From Paraburkholderia sp. BCC1885 (GTDB lineage: Bacteria > Pseudomonadota > Gammaproteobacteria > Burkholderiales > Burkholderiaceae): a stretch of DNA of 64,000 nt. The stretch is from the NCBI RefSeq assembly GCF_900996235.1, contig NZ_CAAJGM010000077.1, forward strand, positions 62,001 to 126,000, given 5' to 3'. The notes under the pieces were generated by a model. That model was not told where the DNA came from and did not search any database. It was given only the letters and a program-made list of their open reading frames with translations. Positions within the stretch are counted from its first letter, which is position 1; every line of letters starts with the position of its first letter. A program made the position numbers and the translations under genes. Below, piece after piece: positions 45,364-52,387 of this stretch.

Positions 45364-45377
45364 GGTATTCGAGTACC
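45364..45377 (+). promoter_or_regulatory. Imperfect palindrome upstream of GntR
   Basis: GGTATTCGAGTACC is symmetrical apart from one base pair, 38 bp before the GntR start at 45415. GntR regulators bind short palindromes, so an autoregulatory site is possible. Confidence 0.3.
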
Positions 45378-45414
45378 ATACTGCCCATGCACATTGTCAG
45401 ACGGGAATACAATC

Positions 45415-46089
45415 ATGGCGGCAGAAATGGAGTTGGTGCGACCGGAGACGCTGCGTCATCAGGTGGAACACGTACTGCGGCAGGCGATCATGTCCGGGCG
45501 GTTTGCGCCGGGCGCGCGTCTGATCGAGCGGGAACTGTGTGAATCGCTGAGCGTCAGCCGGACCTCGGTGCGCGAAGCGCTGCGCCGCCTCGAAGCCGAA
45601 AAGCTGGTACGCATCGTGCCGCATAAAGGACCCACCGTCGCGGTAATCTCGAAGCAGGAAGCGGCCGAATTGTATGCGATCCGCGGCCTGCTCGAAGGTT
45701 ATGCGGCGGCTGAATTTACCCGCCATGCCGACGATGCGTCGATCGCGCGTTTCGGCGAACGTGCCCAGGCGCTGAAGAGCGCGGCGTTATCCGGCAGTCA
45801 GGACGCGGTGCTCAAAGCCAAGACCGATCTCTATGACGTGCTGCTGGATAACTGCGGCAATGGGCTGATCAAGGAGATGCTCACGAGCCTCTACTCGCGC
45901 GTCAATCTGCTGCGTGCGACGTCGCTCATGCACCCTGAGCGTCTGCCCGCCAGCCTGAAGGAAATCGACAAGCTCTATAAGGCACTCAAGGCGCGTAACG
46001 CCGAGGCGGCGGAAGCAGCGGCACGTTTGCACGTCGCCAATGCGGAAAAAGCGGCCATGCGGATGCTCGACGCGGAGCGGGACGATTAA
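45415..46089 (+). CDS. GntR-family regulator (FCD subfamily)
   Basis: A 224-residue GntR regulator. The N-terminal winged helix (VLRQAIMSGRFAPGARLIERELCESLSVSRTSVREALRRLE, about 18-58) is followed by an all-helical FCD ligand domain (YAIRGLLEGYAA, metal-binding residues in this fold). The MFS gene starts 84 bp after it on the same strand and is the probable target. ATG 45415 preferred over upstream TTG 45394. Confidence 0.87.
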   Translation: MAAEMELVRPETLRHQVEHVLRQAIMSGRFAPGARLIERELCESLSVSRTSVREALRRLEAEKLVRIVPHKGPTVAVISKQEAAELYAIRGLLEGYAAAEFTRHADDASIARFGERAQALKSAALSGSQDAVLKAKTDLYDVLLDNCGNGLIKEMLTSLYSRVNLLRATSLMHPERLPASLKEIDKLYKALKARNAEAAEAAARLHVANAEKAAMRMLDAERDD

Positions 46090-46172
46090 GGCGCGGCGCA
46101 TAATGACAAGAAGCTGATAAGAAGCGCATAACAAGCAGGTAACAAGCGGGTAACAACGCAGACGGGAACCAC

Positions 46173-47654
46173 ATGGCATCACCTGAACCAGCCGGGTCCG
46201 GCACGGCTGTATCCAGCGCGGGCGTCCACGGCGCCTTGCCGGTCCACGCGCCCGGCCCACACAGTAACGCCAGCATCGCAGCACTCGACGCCGGAACGAT
46301 TTCCGCGCGCCTCGACCGGTTGCCGGCGACGCGCGCCATCTGGAAGCTCGTCGTCCTGCTGAGCCTCGGCTTTTTCTTCGAACTCTACGACCTGCTCTAC
46401 ACCGGCTACGTCGCGCCCGGCCTCGTCAAAAGCGGCCTGCTGACGACTACCACCCACGGCCTGTTCGGCACGACCGGTGTGGCGAGCTTCATTGCCGCGC
46501 TGTTTTCGGGGCTGTTCATCGGCACCATCGCCTGCGGGTTTCTGGCCGACCGCTTCGGTCGCCGCGCGGTATTCACGTATTCGCTGCTGTGGTACACCGT
46601 CGCCAATGTCGTGATGGCGTTTCAGGAGAGCGCCACGGGCCTGAATTTTTGGCGCTTTTTGGCGGGCGTCGGGATCGGCGTCGAACTGGTGACGATCGGC
46701 ACGTACATTTCGGAACTGGTGCCCAGGCAGATTCGCGGCCGGGCCTTCGCCTGCGAGCAGGCGGTCGGCTTCATGGCGGTGCCGGTGGTGGCGTTTCTTT
46801 CTTATCTGCTGGTGCCGCGCGCGCCGCTTGGTCTCGACGGCTGGCGCTGGGTGGTGCTGATCGGCGCGCATGGCGCGCTGTTCGTCTGGTGGATCCGCCG
46901 CGAGTTGCCGGAAAGCCCGCGCTGGCTGGCGCAGCAGGGCCGCGTCGCAGAAGCCGACCGCGTGATGAGCGCGCTCGAAGCGAAGGTGCGGCGCGAATTC
47001 GGCCGCGACCTGCCGCCGCCCGCGCCGCCGATGCCGGTGGCCGCGCGCGGCAGCTTCGGCGATATGTGGGTGCCGCCGTACCGCAACCGCACGTTGATGA
47101 TGACCCTTTTCAACGTGTTCCAGACGGTAGGTTTTTACGGCTTCGCGAACTGGGTGCCGACGCTCCTGATCAAGCAGGGCATCACGATCACGACCAGCCT
47201 GATGTATTCGAGCGTCATCGCGTTGGCCGCGCCGCTTGGGCCGGTCATCGGCCTCTTTATCGGCGACCGCTTCGAACGCAAGACGGTAATCGTCGTGATG
47301 GCGGCGGCGAATATCGTCTGCGGGCTGTGGTTCAGCCAGGCGGCGGGTCCCGTATTGCTCGTGAGTCTCGGCGTGTGCCTCACGCTCGCCAGCAATATCA
47401 TGTCGTACAGCTTTCACGCCTATCAGTCGGAACTGTTTCCGACCAGCATCCGCGCGCGGGCGGTGGGCTTCGTCTATTCGTGGAGCCGCTTCTCGGCGAT
47501 TTTCACGGCCTTTCTGATTGCCTGGGTTCTGAACGGCTTCGGCACGGTGGGCGTGTTCGTGTTCATCTCCGGCGCGATGTTGATCGTAATGCTGGCGATT
47601 GGCTTGATGGGGCCGCGTACCAAAGGCCTGGAACTGGAGAAGATTTCCCGCTGA
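46173..47654 (+). CDS. MFS metabolite:H+ symporter
   Basis: A 493-residue major facilitator with an unusual 50-residue Ser/Ala/His-rich N-terminal extension, then about twelve helices. GFLADRFGRRAV, FWRFLAGVGIGVEL, RRELPESPRWL and SELFPTSIRARAVGF are motifs of the sugar/metabolite symporter group (related to MhpT/ProP). Substrate is probably an organic acid or aromatic compound under GntR control. Confidence 0.87.
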   Translation: MASPEPAGSGTAVSSAGVHGALPVHAPGPHSNASIAALDAGTISARLDRLPATRAIWKLVVLLSLGFFFELYDLLYTGYVAPGLVKSGLLTTTTHGLFGTTGVASFIAALFSGLFIGTIACGFLADRFGRRAVFTYSLLWYTVANVVMAFQESATGLNFWRFLAGVGIGVELVTIGTYISELVPRQIRGRAFACEQAVGFMAVPVVAFLSYLLVPRAPLGLDGWRWVVLIGAHGALFVWWIRRELPESPRWLAQQGRVAEADRVMSALEAKVRREFGRDLPPPAPPMPVAARGSFGDMWVPPYRNRTLMMTLFNVFQTVGFYGFANWVPTLLIKQGITITTSLMYSSVIALAAPLGPVIGLFIGDRFERKTVIVVMAAANIVCGLWFSQAAGPVLLVSLGVCLTLASNIMSYSFHAYQSELFPTSIRARAVGFVYSWSRFSAIFTAFLIAWVLNGFGTVGVFVFISGAMLIVMLAIGLMGPRTKGLELEKISR

Positions 47655-47983
47655 ATCAACCGGCGCGGCGGCGCGATTGGGCGCGATGGGTTCCGCAAAA
47701 CGCACGCCCTGGTTGCCGCCGGAAAGGTCACGAAAGATTGTGTAAGGACTTTGCGCCCAAGGGGGCTTATTCGCAGGTTCTAATGTCGCCGGCGTGAGGG
47801 AATATAGGCGCGAGCGTGGGTGTTTGCTGTTCTTGTACGCGCATCACTGTCTCTCTTAACGTTAACGGTCGCAGTAAAGGATTCTTTACCCATGTCGCCA
47901 ACAATTTAACTGCTGGATGCCACCGATCCATCAGCGGCGCGTTCCGCAGCGCGCCACCTCCGACTGACAACGAAGAGGAATCG
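47655..47983. promoter_or_regulatory. 329-bp region upstream of the histidine kinase with two palindromes
   Basis: TTAACGTTAA at 47856-47865 is a perfect 10-bp palindrome; GTAAAG at 47874-47879 pairs with CTTTAC at 47884-47889 over a 4-nt loop. They lie 95-130 bp before the TTG start of the kinase. Otherwise no gene is visible; the frame upstream of the kinase start (47816-47983) does not look like protein. Confidence 0.4.
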
Positions 47984-49246
47984 TTGAATACCTTGTTTGT
48001 AAGAACCATTTTGCTGACGATGTTCGTGCTGCTGCTGGTCCATGCCGGCGTCACGCTGCTGGATTTCGCGCCGGCGGCGGGCAGCGATGAAAGCGTGCTG
48101 CCGGCCGTCGCCGTCACGGGGCGGTCGTTAGCCGGCGAGGATCTGCAAAACGTGGCCGAGTTGCCGTCGACGATGCCGGTCGGACACGTCTCGCTGATTC
48201 CCGCCGCGATGAAGCCCGACCTCGCCGCGCGGCCGAAAATCGTCGATCTGCACCGCGCTGTTTACGAAGCGCCCGGGACAGGCGACGCAGGCGATGCCTC
48301 GTCTGGCGACGTGGCGGTTTCCTGGGCGGCGTCACGCGCGCCGGATAGCCTGCAAGACGATTCGAGCTGGTTCGACGAGCTTCAGGCATGGCCGCTCGAT
48401 TCGCGTTTCGCCATGGCGGAATGGGCCTTGTCGGTCGTGATCCTCGCGCTGGCGTTTTTCAGCTTTTTGCGTCTGCAAAGACCGTTGCGCAGCGTGACAC
48501 ACGCGGCGCGCGAGGCCGCCTGCGGACGGCGGGTCGCCGTAAGCGTGCGCGAAGAAGGGCCGAGCGAATTGCGCCGGGTAGTGCAAGCCTTCAACGAGAT
48601 GGCACGACGCCGTAACGACGCGCTCGAAGCGCAGGCGGCGGCGCTGGCGGGCCTCGCGCAGCATATGGAATATCAGGCGGCACGTTTGCGCAGCCGCGCG
48701 CTCGAGGTCAACGAGTGGCACAAGCGGGTGGCGTTCGTCGAGGACATCGATTCGTTTTCCGATATCGCGCAGCAACTGCTCGACGTCGCCGGACGCGGCA
48801 ACGGCGCGGAGCAGCTCGTCTCCGTCGACGGCTTCCTGCGCGACCGCTTCTCGATGATCGGCACGATGGACGGCGCCCTGTTCGCCTGCGACCTGAAGGC
48901 GGGCCCGCAGTTCATGATGTCGCGCCCGCTGCTCGAACGCCTGATGTCGAACCTCGTCGACAACGCCCTCGAACATGGCGAGCCGCCCATCGAAATCAGG
49001 ACCTCGCGCAATCAGGACGGCTGGCTTCTCAGCGTGCGCGACCATGGCGCCGGCATCAAATCAAGCGAAATGGCCAGCGCGACCCAGCCGTTCGTGCGCC
49101 TGAGCGCAACGCAAAGAAATACCCAGCACTGGGGTTTGGGGCTGTCGGTGGTGGCGCGCCTGGCACGCAGTTGCGGCGCGAGCCTCAAGCTCGGCAATCA
49201 TCCTGACGGCGGGCTGTGGATCCGTCTTATCTTGCCGGCGCGCTGA
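47984..49246 (+). CDS. Sensor histidine kinase-like protein with eroded H-box
   Basis: About 420 residues. TTG 47984 is preferred because GAAGAGGA lies upstream and the preceding frame is low complexity. TM1 (about 6-26), a periplasmic part rich in Ala and Asp, TM2 (about 140-160), then HAMP (RPLRSVTHAAREAACG) and a helical segment in which the phospho-acceptor His remains (H227, AQHMEYQAARLRSRA), but the usual HE/DLRTPL is HMEYQAA. The ATPase domain keeps N box (MSNLVDNALEHGEPP), G1 (DHGAGI) and G2 (GLGLSVVARL). No response regulator is next to it. Confidence 0.8.
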   Translation: MNTLFVRTILLTMFVLLLVHAGVTLLDFAPAAGSDESVLPAVAVTGRSLAGEDLQNVAELPSTMPVGHVSLIPAAMKPDLAARPKIVDLHRAVYEAPGTGDAGDASSGDVAVSWAASRAPDSLQDDSSWFDELQAWPLDSRFAMAEWALSVVILALAFFSFLRLQRPLRSVTHAAREAACGRRVAVSVREEGPSELRRVVQAFNEMARRRNDALEAQAAALAGLAQHMEYQAARLRSRALEVNEWHKRVAFVEDIDSFSDIAQQLLDVAGRGNGAEQLVSVDGFLRDRFSMIGTMDGALFACDLKAGPQFMMSRPLLERLMSNLVDNALEHGEPPIEIRTSRNQDGWLLSVRDHGAGIKSSEMASATQPFVRLSATQRNTQHWGLGLSVVARLARSCGASLKLGNHPDGGLWIRLILPAR

Positions 49247-49350
49247 AATTTTTCGCTCAAAGTCCGGCGGCGCCTGTCTTACGAAAAGCCTGTCAAGCTC
49301 GTCGCATAAGGACTCCAGCAATTGTTCAGAATCTGGGAACTGTGATTTCA

Positions 49351-49377
49351 CCCTATCGAGATAGACTTTCGATAGGG
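49351..49377 (+). promoter_or_regulatory. Inverted repeat upstream of the secreted small protein
   Basis: CCCTATCGA (49351-49359) and TCGATAGGG (49369-49377) are perfectly complementary with a 9-bp spacer, and inside them lies an overlapping palindrome CTATC-GA-GATAG (49353-49364). The gene at 49461 is 84 bp downstream. Could be an operator or alternative RNA hairpins. Confidence 0.45.
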
Positions 49378-49460
49378 CTCCCCTACACTTGACTCCAACG
49401 CAGCGCCGCACCCAGCCATCCGCGGCGCACCCAGTTATCGAATATCGTTGGAGTCACATC

Positions 49461-49748
49461 ATGAAAACCAAACTGATCGCAGCTTTGCTCGTCGCAGTTT
49501 CCGCGGCCGTGGCGGCTCCCGCTTTTGCCAGCGGCTACGGCCCGGCACCGTTTTATCGTCCGTCGGTGGGCGCGCCGGTTTCGCAACGCGGCCAAAGCGC
49601 GCAAGTAGTGGCCGCCGAACGCGACAGCGCGAACAGCACCAGCAACGTTGCGGCTGACAACTCATACGGCGGTGTGGCCGATACCACGTCGCAATCGGGC
49701 AGCCGTCAAATTGCCACCGACACGCGCAGCGTTTACCGCGGTCATTGA
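49461..49748 (+). CDS. Secreted 95-residue protein, Ser/Ala-rich
   Basis: Clear signal peptide (MKTKLIAALLVAVSAAVAAPAFA, cut after AFA near residue 23) followed by about 70 residues of flexible Ser/Asn/Ala/Gln-rich sequence (GYGPAPFYRPSVG, QSGSRQIATDTRS). GTTGGAG lies 8 bp before ATG. Resembles the small DUF4148-type periplasmic proteins of Burkholderia. No function known. Confidence 0.75.
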   Translation: MKTKLIAALLVAVSAAVAAPAFASGYGPAPFYRPSVGAPVSQRGQSAQVVAAERDSANSTSNVAADNSYGGVADTTSQSGSRQIATDTRSVYRGH

Positions 49749-49814
49749 TTGATGTGTGCGGCGGGCGTCGAGCATGCTTTGAAGTCAAAGCACAGCGATA
49801 GGCCCGTCGCGCGC

Positions 49815-49892
49815 GTTAACGCCGGCATTTAATACGCGTTTCTAGTACCTGAAGTTAATACCGCGGGTTAATACCCGCTGTTAATACCCTTT
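49815..49892 (+). repeat. Six-copy 13-bp direct repeat array (GTTAATACC core)
   Basis: Six adjoining 13-bp units start at 49815, 49828, 49841, 49854, 49867 and 49880. The last three share GTTAATACC exactly; the first three match it at 7, 7 and 6 of 9 positions. The periodicity is exact. The array ends 47 bp before the Imm-like gene. Either a set of in-phase protein-binding sites or a decayed tandem repeat. Confidence 0.75.
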
Positions 49893-49939
49893 ACCACGCT
49901 AACGACACAACCACGCCGTTGGAAAATTGAGGTGATGTC

Positions 49940-50284
49940 ATGGTTCAGATTCTTGAGGGCGTAGCCGTTCTCGGCGCTTTTACCCTCTATATGATTCCGT
50001 CGATCGAAGCAGATGCGCGTAATCGCGACGACGCATTTGAGATCACGGTATTTAATGTGCTGCTGGGCTGGACGGTGGTTGGCTGGATTGCAGCATTCGT
50101 GTGGGCTCGCCGTTCGACGACTGAAAAGCGCCTGACGCATCTGGTCAGAAGGACGCAGCGCGCTGTGGCGCGCGTCACGATCGACAAGCTGGTTGCGCAC
50201 GCTGCCGTGCGCGGCGCCGCGCAACGGGGCATGGCCAGCAAGCTGCGGGTGCGCTCGCGCACGGTCGCAGCGCGCCAGTCTTAA
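49940..50284 (+). CDS. Superinfection immunity (Imm)-like membrane protein
   Basis: A 114-residue protein with two hydrophobic segments (VLGAFTLYMIPSIEADARNRDD and ITVFNVLLGWTVVGWIAAFVWA), matching the T4 Imm-like family: the P-S-I-E/A-R pattern and NVLLGWTVVGWIAA. In T4 this protein blocks DNA injection of a second phage. Here the C-terminal half is a long basic tail (RRTQRAVARVTIDKLVAH) not seen in T4. GAGGTG precedes ATG. The chromosomal role (possibly phage defence) is inferred. Confidence 0.7.
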   Translation: MVQILEGVAVLGAFTLYMIPSIEADARNRDDAFEITVFNVLLGWTVVGWIAAFVWARRSTTEKRLTHLVRRTQRAVARVTIDKLVAHAAVRGAAQRGMASKLRVRSRTVAARQS

Positions 50285-50559
50285 TCCGGGCTACGCGGGG
50301 TTTCGTCGGCGGCAGGCGGTCGGGCTGCGCCTTCGAGAAAGCGCCGCGTTGCTTCGAACGATTGCAGCATCTGATCGGGCCACGGCGTTTGCAGCATGAC
50401 GGCCTGATGGTTCTCGAAGGCGCTCGACAGCAGCTTCGACAGATCGGGCGATTGAAGATGCCGAAGCAGCACGCTCACGGCGATGGCGGTCGCCTGGCTG
50501 GCGCCGGCGGTTTGCAGTTCGGACGTGGTGAGAGCGGCGAGTTGTTTGTTGATATCCAT
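50281..50559 (-). CDS. Hypothetical 92-residue protein
   Basis: ATG 50559; the longer frames (50787, 50845) are rejected because they run through unlikely Arg/His-rich sequence. The product (MDINKQLAALTTSELQTAGASQA...) has an alpha-helical first half and an Arg/Pro-rich tail. It converges with the Imm-like gene, overlapping it by 4 bp at the stops. Ribosome site is weak. Not recognised. Confidence 0.5.
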   Translation of the reverse strand: MDINKQLAALTTSELQTAGASQATAIAVSVLLRHLQSPDLSKLLSSAFENHQAVMLQTPWPDQMLQSFEATRRFLEGAARPPAADETPRSPD

Positions 50560-50946
50560 GGTGGTAAAGAAAAAAGTTGTGGCCCGTCGCAATGACAGCG
50601 GATTGCAGTTGGCTGTGATCAAGGACAAGCGGGCATGACGCAGCAGAAAGACCAACGGCCACCTCGAGTGGCCGTTGTCGTTTCCAGCGGAGTTTGCGTT
50701 TAGACACAGCGCCCGCTCGAAGCGGCGCGCCCGATAATGAAGCAACGGGCGCCGCGCATGGCTTGCCTGCTGGCCATAAAAAGTCATAGGAATCAGGCGC
50801 CAGACATTCGGGAAGAATCATACCGCGCGCATGGAACCCGGACAACTCGCGGGAGGCGGCCAGCAGCCGTGATGCAGGAACCGCTCATGACAGACGCAGC
50901 CCGATGCGCCATCGTGACGACGCGTGTCCGAGCCCGCCATAACGCG
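50560..50946. other. 387-bp region between minus-strand genes, with a hairpin
   Basis: No supported gene. A 10-bp stem (50653-50677) lies near the middle; AT-poor sequence elsewhere. Confidence 0.5.
50653..50677. terminator. Stem-loop, possible terminator
   Basis: CAACGGCCAC / GTGGCCGTTG is a perfect 10-bp stem with a CTCGA loop, followed by TCGTTT on + and GTCTTTC on -. The nearest minus-strand gene ends 270 bp upstream, so the terminated RNA is uncertain. Confidence 0.5.
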
Positions 50947-51183
50947 TTACGTCACGGCGACGGCCTTGGCGTTCAGAATGGCGGCGTCGATTTCATCGAG
51001 TTCCAGAAGCAGGTCGTCGATGGAGCAGAGTTGGGTTTTGGTGACGTGATGGGCGTCGAGCAGATCGTAGAGACGTTTGCGCCAGTATTCGGCAGGCAAA
51101 ATGGGACCTCCGAAATCGCCACATAACGACGGCTTCATCACACGCATGATGTGTGCAATGTCCTGATCGATCAGCGTTTGCAT
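50947..51183 (-). CDS. Hypothetical 78-residue protein
   Basis: Starts MQTLIDQDIAHIMRVMKP at ATG 51183 with GGGAG 6 bp upstream, which supports the start. Acidic/hydrophobic helices (DDLLLELDEIDAAIL), one Cys in SLCGDF and a Trp; no signal peptide. Family not recognised. Confidence 0.65.
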   Translation of the reverse strand: MQTLIDQDIAHIMRVMKPSLCGDFGGPILPAEYWRKRLYDLLDAHHVTKTQLCSIDDLLLELDEIDAAILNAKAVAVT

Positions 51184-51431
51184 GTCCCACTCCCCGTGGT
51201 GGCCGTGCGTGGATTGACACCATCTTTGTTTTGTCTAATTAATACTTTAGATCATATTGGACAGATGACAAGCTGTCTGATTTACGGGGGTAATTACACT
51301 GATACCGCTGTTGCGGGGCAATAGGCGTCCGCGAAGCCGGTTTTGCCCTATTAAGGAAAACCATGATGGCAACCTGCCACGGAAGGCCTAGACTGTAACC
51401 AAACGTAACCAAGTGTTGCTAATCATAAGTA
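51184..51431. other. 248-bp AT-rich intergenic region
   Basis: AT-rich (notably 51225-51310) compared with the surrounding GC-rich genome; contains GACAG...CTGTC (51262-51279). Probably promoters for the minus-strand gene at 51183 and the candidate RNA at 51432. A 36-bp mini-ORF with AAGGAAAA upstream (51363-51398) is noted but not called. Confidence 0.4.
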
Positions 51432-51543
51432 CGGGGATGTTCAACACGGGGCCGCGCCAGGACTGGGCGCACTGATGAGACAGCGGTGGAGTGAAGCCGC
51501 GCATATGCAAATGGCCGCAGAGCAATCTGCGGCCATTTTTTTT
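51432..51543 (+). ncRNA. Candidate small RNA ending in a strong terminator
   Basis: A very strong intrinsic terminator on the + strand (51509-51543) has no protein gene before it within 1 kb on the same strand. A TGCTAATCA extended -10-like element at 51418-51426 would put a start near 51432, giving an RNA of about 110 nt rich in GC hairpins. No protein frame is convincing. This is the expected picture of an independent sRNA, but the start is a guess. Confidence 0.4.
51509..51543 (+). terminator. Strong rho-independent terminator
   Basis: AAATGGCCGCAGA (51509-51521), loop GCAA, TCTGCGGCCATTT (51526-51538), run on into TTTTTTTT. A 13-bp perfect stem with GNRA loop and an 8-T tract is the best terminator in the window. 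It points on the + strand. Confidence 0.85.
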
Positions 51544-51624
51544 GGCGTTCTGGCGGTGCGGCATTTTAGGCCGCTGCGCGCTGCTACAGCGAGTTGCGCC
51601 GGAGCACCGCGATCCGAGCGTGTC

Positions 51625-51762
51625 TTAGTGGCAGCGCTTTTGCCAATGACCATGAACCTTGACCTTGTGGCACACCGGATGGTGATGGTCGTCGGCGTAA
51701 GCCGGGCTGATGACGCCAACAGTGACTGCGGCGAGCGTAAGGGCAAGCAAAATCTTCTTCAT
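51625..51762 (-). CDS. Small secreted His-rich protein, 45 residues
   Basis: ATG 51762 to TAA 51625. Signal peptide MKKILLALTLAAVTVGVISPAYA then a 22-residue mature peptide with HHHP, C, HKVKVHGHWQKRC, H. GAGGAA precedes ATG. The repeated histidines with two cysteines suggest metal binding in the periplasm. Below the usual cut-off of gene callers but the signal peptide and codon pattern are clear. Confidence 0.7.
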   Translation of the reverse strand: MKKILLALTLAAVTVGVISPAYADDHHHPVCHKVKVHGHWQKRCH

Positions 51763-51846
51763 GGAGGTTTCCTCGGTCGAACTGACCTTGTGGGTGGACG
51801 GTCCGCTATATTAGCCCGAGCACGATGACAAGACTGTCAAGGAAAT

Positions 51847-51868
51847 GCAAAATCTGACGGGATTTTGC
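51847..51868 (-). terminator. Hairpin after glycine-rich lipoprotein gene
   Basis: GCAAAATC / GATTTTGC with a 6-nt loop; on the minus strand it is followed by ATTTCCTTG. It lies 30 bp past the stop at 51898 and 85 bp before the small secreted gene. Confidence 0.45.
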
Positions 51869-51897
51869 CCATGTTGTTTAATGGAACGACGCGCCGG

Positions 51898-52266
51898 TTA
51901 GCGCGAGCCGCCACCATGGCCGCCGCCTCCGCTTCCACCCCATGTACCACCGCCGCCGCCGTGGCCGCCACCACCGCCGTGACCGCCATGCCAGCCGCCG
52001 CCGTGATAGTTGCCGCCGTGGTAGCCGTGCCAGTAGCCATACCCGCCGCGCCCGTAATAGCAGCAACCGCCGCCGCCGCCCCAGATGCTGACCGAGCCAT
52101 AGGCCGGTGCGTAACCGTAGCCGTATCCATAACCGTAGTCGGGATAGTACGGTTGACCGCCGTAACCCGGATAGCCGTAGTCTGGATAACCATAGCCGTA
52201 ACCAGGCGGAACCACACAACCGGCCAGAGTTGCCATTACCCCGAGCGCCACAATCAGGCGAAGCAT
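51898..52266 (-). CDS. Glycine/tyrosine-rich lipoprotein
   Basis: Starts MLRLIVALGVMATLAGC at ATG 52266 with AGGGAGA; lipobox LAGC (Cys 17). The mature part is a Pro/Gly/Tyr repeat (GYGYGYPDYGYPGYGG...) then His/Gly-rich repeats (HGGHGGGGGHGG). It is probably a surface or outer-membrane lipoprotein of low complexity, typical of Burkholderia. Longer frame to 52320 rejected because the lipobox demands 52266. Confidence 0.8.
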   Translation of the reverse strand: MLRLIVALGVMATLAGCVVPPGYGYGYPDYGYPGYGGQPYYPDYGYGYGYGYAPAYGSVSIWGGGGGCCYYGRGGYGYWHGYHGGNYHGGGWHGGHGGGGGHGGGGGTWGGSGGGGHGGGSR

Positions 52267-52387
52267 GATGTTCTCCCTTGATAGTGATAAGAAAGAACTG
52301 GGTGCGCCAAGTTCCACCACAATTGTGTCCGCCGTTTACAGAAACAGTGAAGAGCCTTTACCTCTGACATGAAACCGGCGGGCATTG

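Noticed and set aside
46086..46172. AACAAG/GGTAACAA repeats before the MFS gene
   Set aside because: Short and irregular; not enough copies to call an operator array.
46179..47705. 508-residue minus-strand frame
   Set aside because: Antisense to the MFS gene, rich in Arg, His and Gln; no domain or ribosome site.
51363..51398. 11-codon mini-ORF with AAGGAAAA upstream
   Set aside because: Too short to support as a gene; may be chance, though a leader peptide cannot be excluded.
51865..52281. 138-residue plus-strand frame
   Set aside because: Mirror of the glycine-rich lipoprotein gene; long Ala/Val/Thr runs reflect low-complexity DNA.
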